Source: Puia sp963703355 (GTDB taxonomy: Bacteria > Bacteroidota > Bacteroidia > Chitinophagales > Chitinophagaceae). From it: a stretch of 64,000 bases of DNA. This document shows positions 63,378 to 64,000 of this stretch, piece after piece. Position 1 is the stretch's first letter, and each line of letters opens with the position of its first letter. The translations under genes and the position numbers were made by a program. The notes below the pieces were generated by a model. It searched no databases and had not been told where the DNA came from. It worked only from the letters and a program-made list of their open reading frames with translations. The DNA lies in the NCBI GenBank assembly GCA_963703355.1, contig OY969813.1:3906001-3970000 (forward strand), written 5' to 3'.

Positions 63378-64000
63378 AATGACTATGAAAAAGATATTTC
63401 ATATTTTCATTTTACTGGTTTTATTGGATGACGTAGTTACTGCGCAGGATCCACATTTTTCCCAATTCTTTGCATCACCACTCACTTTGAATCCCGCGTT
63501 GACTGGTAAATTTAATGGAGATCTTCGCGTGGCCGGGAATTACAGAGATCAGTGGCCTACAGTTAACCAGGCATATGTTACTTCTACGATATCTGTGGAT
63601 CTGCCCATTATGCAGAGTAGCCTTCGTGAAGGTGATCGATGGGGGATTGGAATGATGGCAATGACCGACAAAACTGCCAACGGTATTTTAACGAGTGACT
63701 ACTTTGCACTGTCAACAGCTTATCATAAAACGATCGACGAAAACGGATTACACACGATTGGAGTTGGTTTCCAGGGAACTTATGCAAACAGAACACTGGA
63801 TGGGCCAAGACTACATTTTCTGGACGGTCTTCAAATAGACGGAACCTGGCTTCCGTCTGCAACTGAACCTGTCAATCTACAAGTGGTTACAGCAAATTAT
63901 TTTGACATGAATGCGGGTGCATTGTATAATGGTTCATTAGACGGCAACAACGAAGTCTATTTTGGTGTCGCAATGTATCATCTCAATCAGCCGAAGGAGT
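63378..64000 (+). CDS. PorP/SprF-family T9SS membrane protein, N-terminal part (cut by window edge)
   Basis: 207 codons are visible from ATG 63378 (a second ATG at 63384 is an alternative start). A signal peptide (KKIFHIFILLVLLDDVVTAQ) precedes QDPHFSQFFASPLTLNPALTGK and RVAGNYRDQWP, the characteristic opening of PorP/SprF outer-membrane proteins. These barrels help secrete and anchor type-B T9SS adhesins such as SprB. It starts 10 bases after the PKD-protein stop, so the two are cotranscribed. The C-terminus lies outside the window. Confidence 0.94.

Overview
The window looks like a chromosomal segment of a Bacteroidota bacterium, most likely from the Chitinophagaceae. Several independent signs agree: repeated promoters of the Bacteroidota type (TAnnTTTG at -7, TTTG-like at -33), type IX secretion (T9SS) components and cargo, the cluster order tRNA-Thr/Tyr/Gly/Thr-tuf-tRNA-Trp-secE-nusG-rplKAJL-rpoB, and Bacteroidota-length RpoB, RpoC and PEP carboxylase. 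The genus cannot be fixed from sequence alone.

Layout. 1-7.5 kb (minus): branched-chain amino acid synthesis, leuA-leuC-leuD-leuB then ilvD-ilvB; the ilv part has its own promoter, a leader peptide with eight consecutive Leu/Val/Ile codons, and a terminator abutting the ilvD start codon. 7.6-10.2 kb (plus): an unrecognised alpha-helical protein and an overlapping membrane protein. 10.4-18.6 kb (plus): rpoC, an OmpH-like protein, an APC permease, a heptose-7-phosphate kinase and ispD. 18.6-27.1 kb (minus): envelope and polysaccharide genes (GT-C-like protein, acyltransferase-like protein, an M1-like protein without catalytic residues fused to a probable beta-barrel, a sugar-1-phosphate transferase, an oxidoreductase, a transglutaminase-like protein). 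27.3-35 kb: ppc divergent from thrABC, which has a Thr/Ile-rich leader peptide. 36-48.5 kb (minus): rpoB, rplLJAK, nusG, secE, tuf, tRNAs, hpf, a tyrosine recombinase and rpsU, interrupted by a plus-strand histone-H1-like gene. 48.6-64 kb: ribE, a membrane protein, a C25-peptidase/PorV-like pair, tyrS, tRNA-Gln, a large PKD-repeat T9SS type-B cargo protein and a truncated PorP/SprF gene.

Three things stand out. (1) rpoB and rpoC, normally one operon, are about 21 kb apart on opposite strands; rpoB is bounded by candidate terminators on both sides and rpoC has its own candidate promoter. One inversion of roughly 10.3-36.0 kb would restore the usual order. (2) Nine intergenic gaps carry short tandem arrays of 7-mers or 8-mers; in seven of them two arms face each other as reverse-complement-like copies, often starting at a stop codon or lying beside a promoter. 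The word differs between loci but the architecture recurs. (3) Two amino-acid operons show transcription attenuators readable from sequence; the ilv one includes a visible antiterminator pairing.
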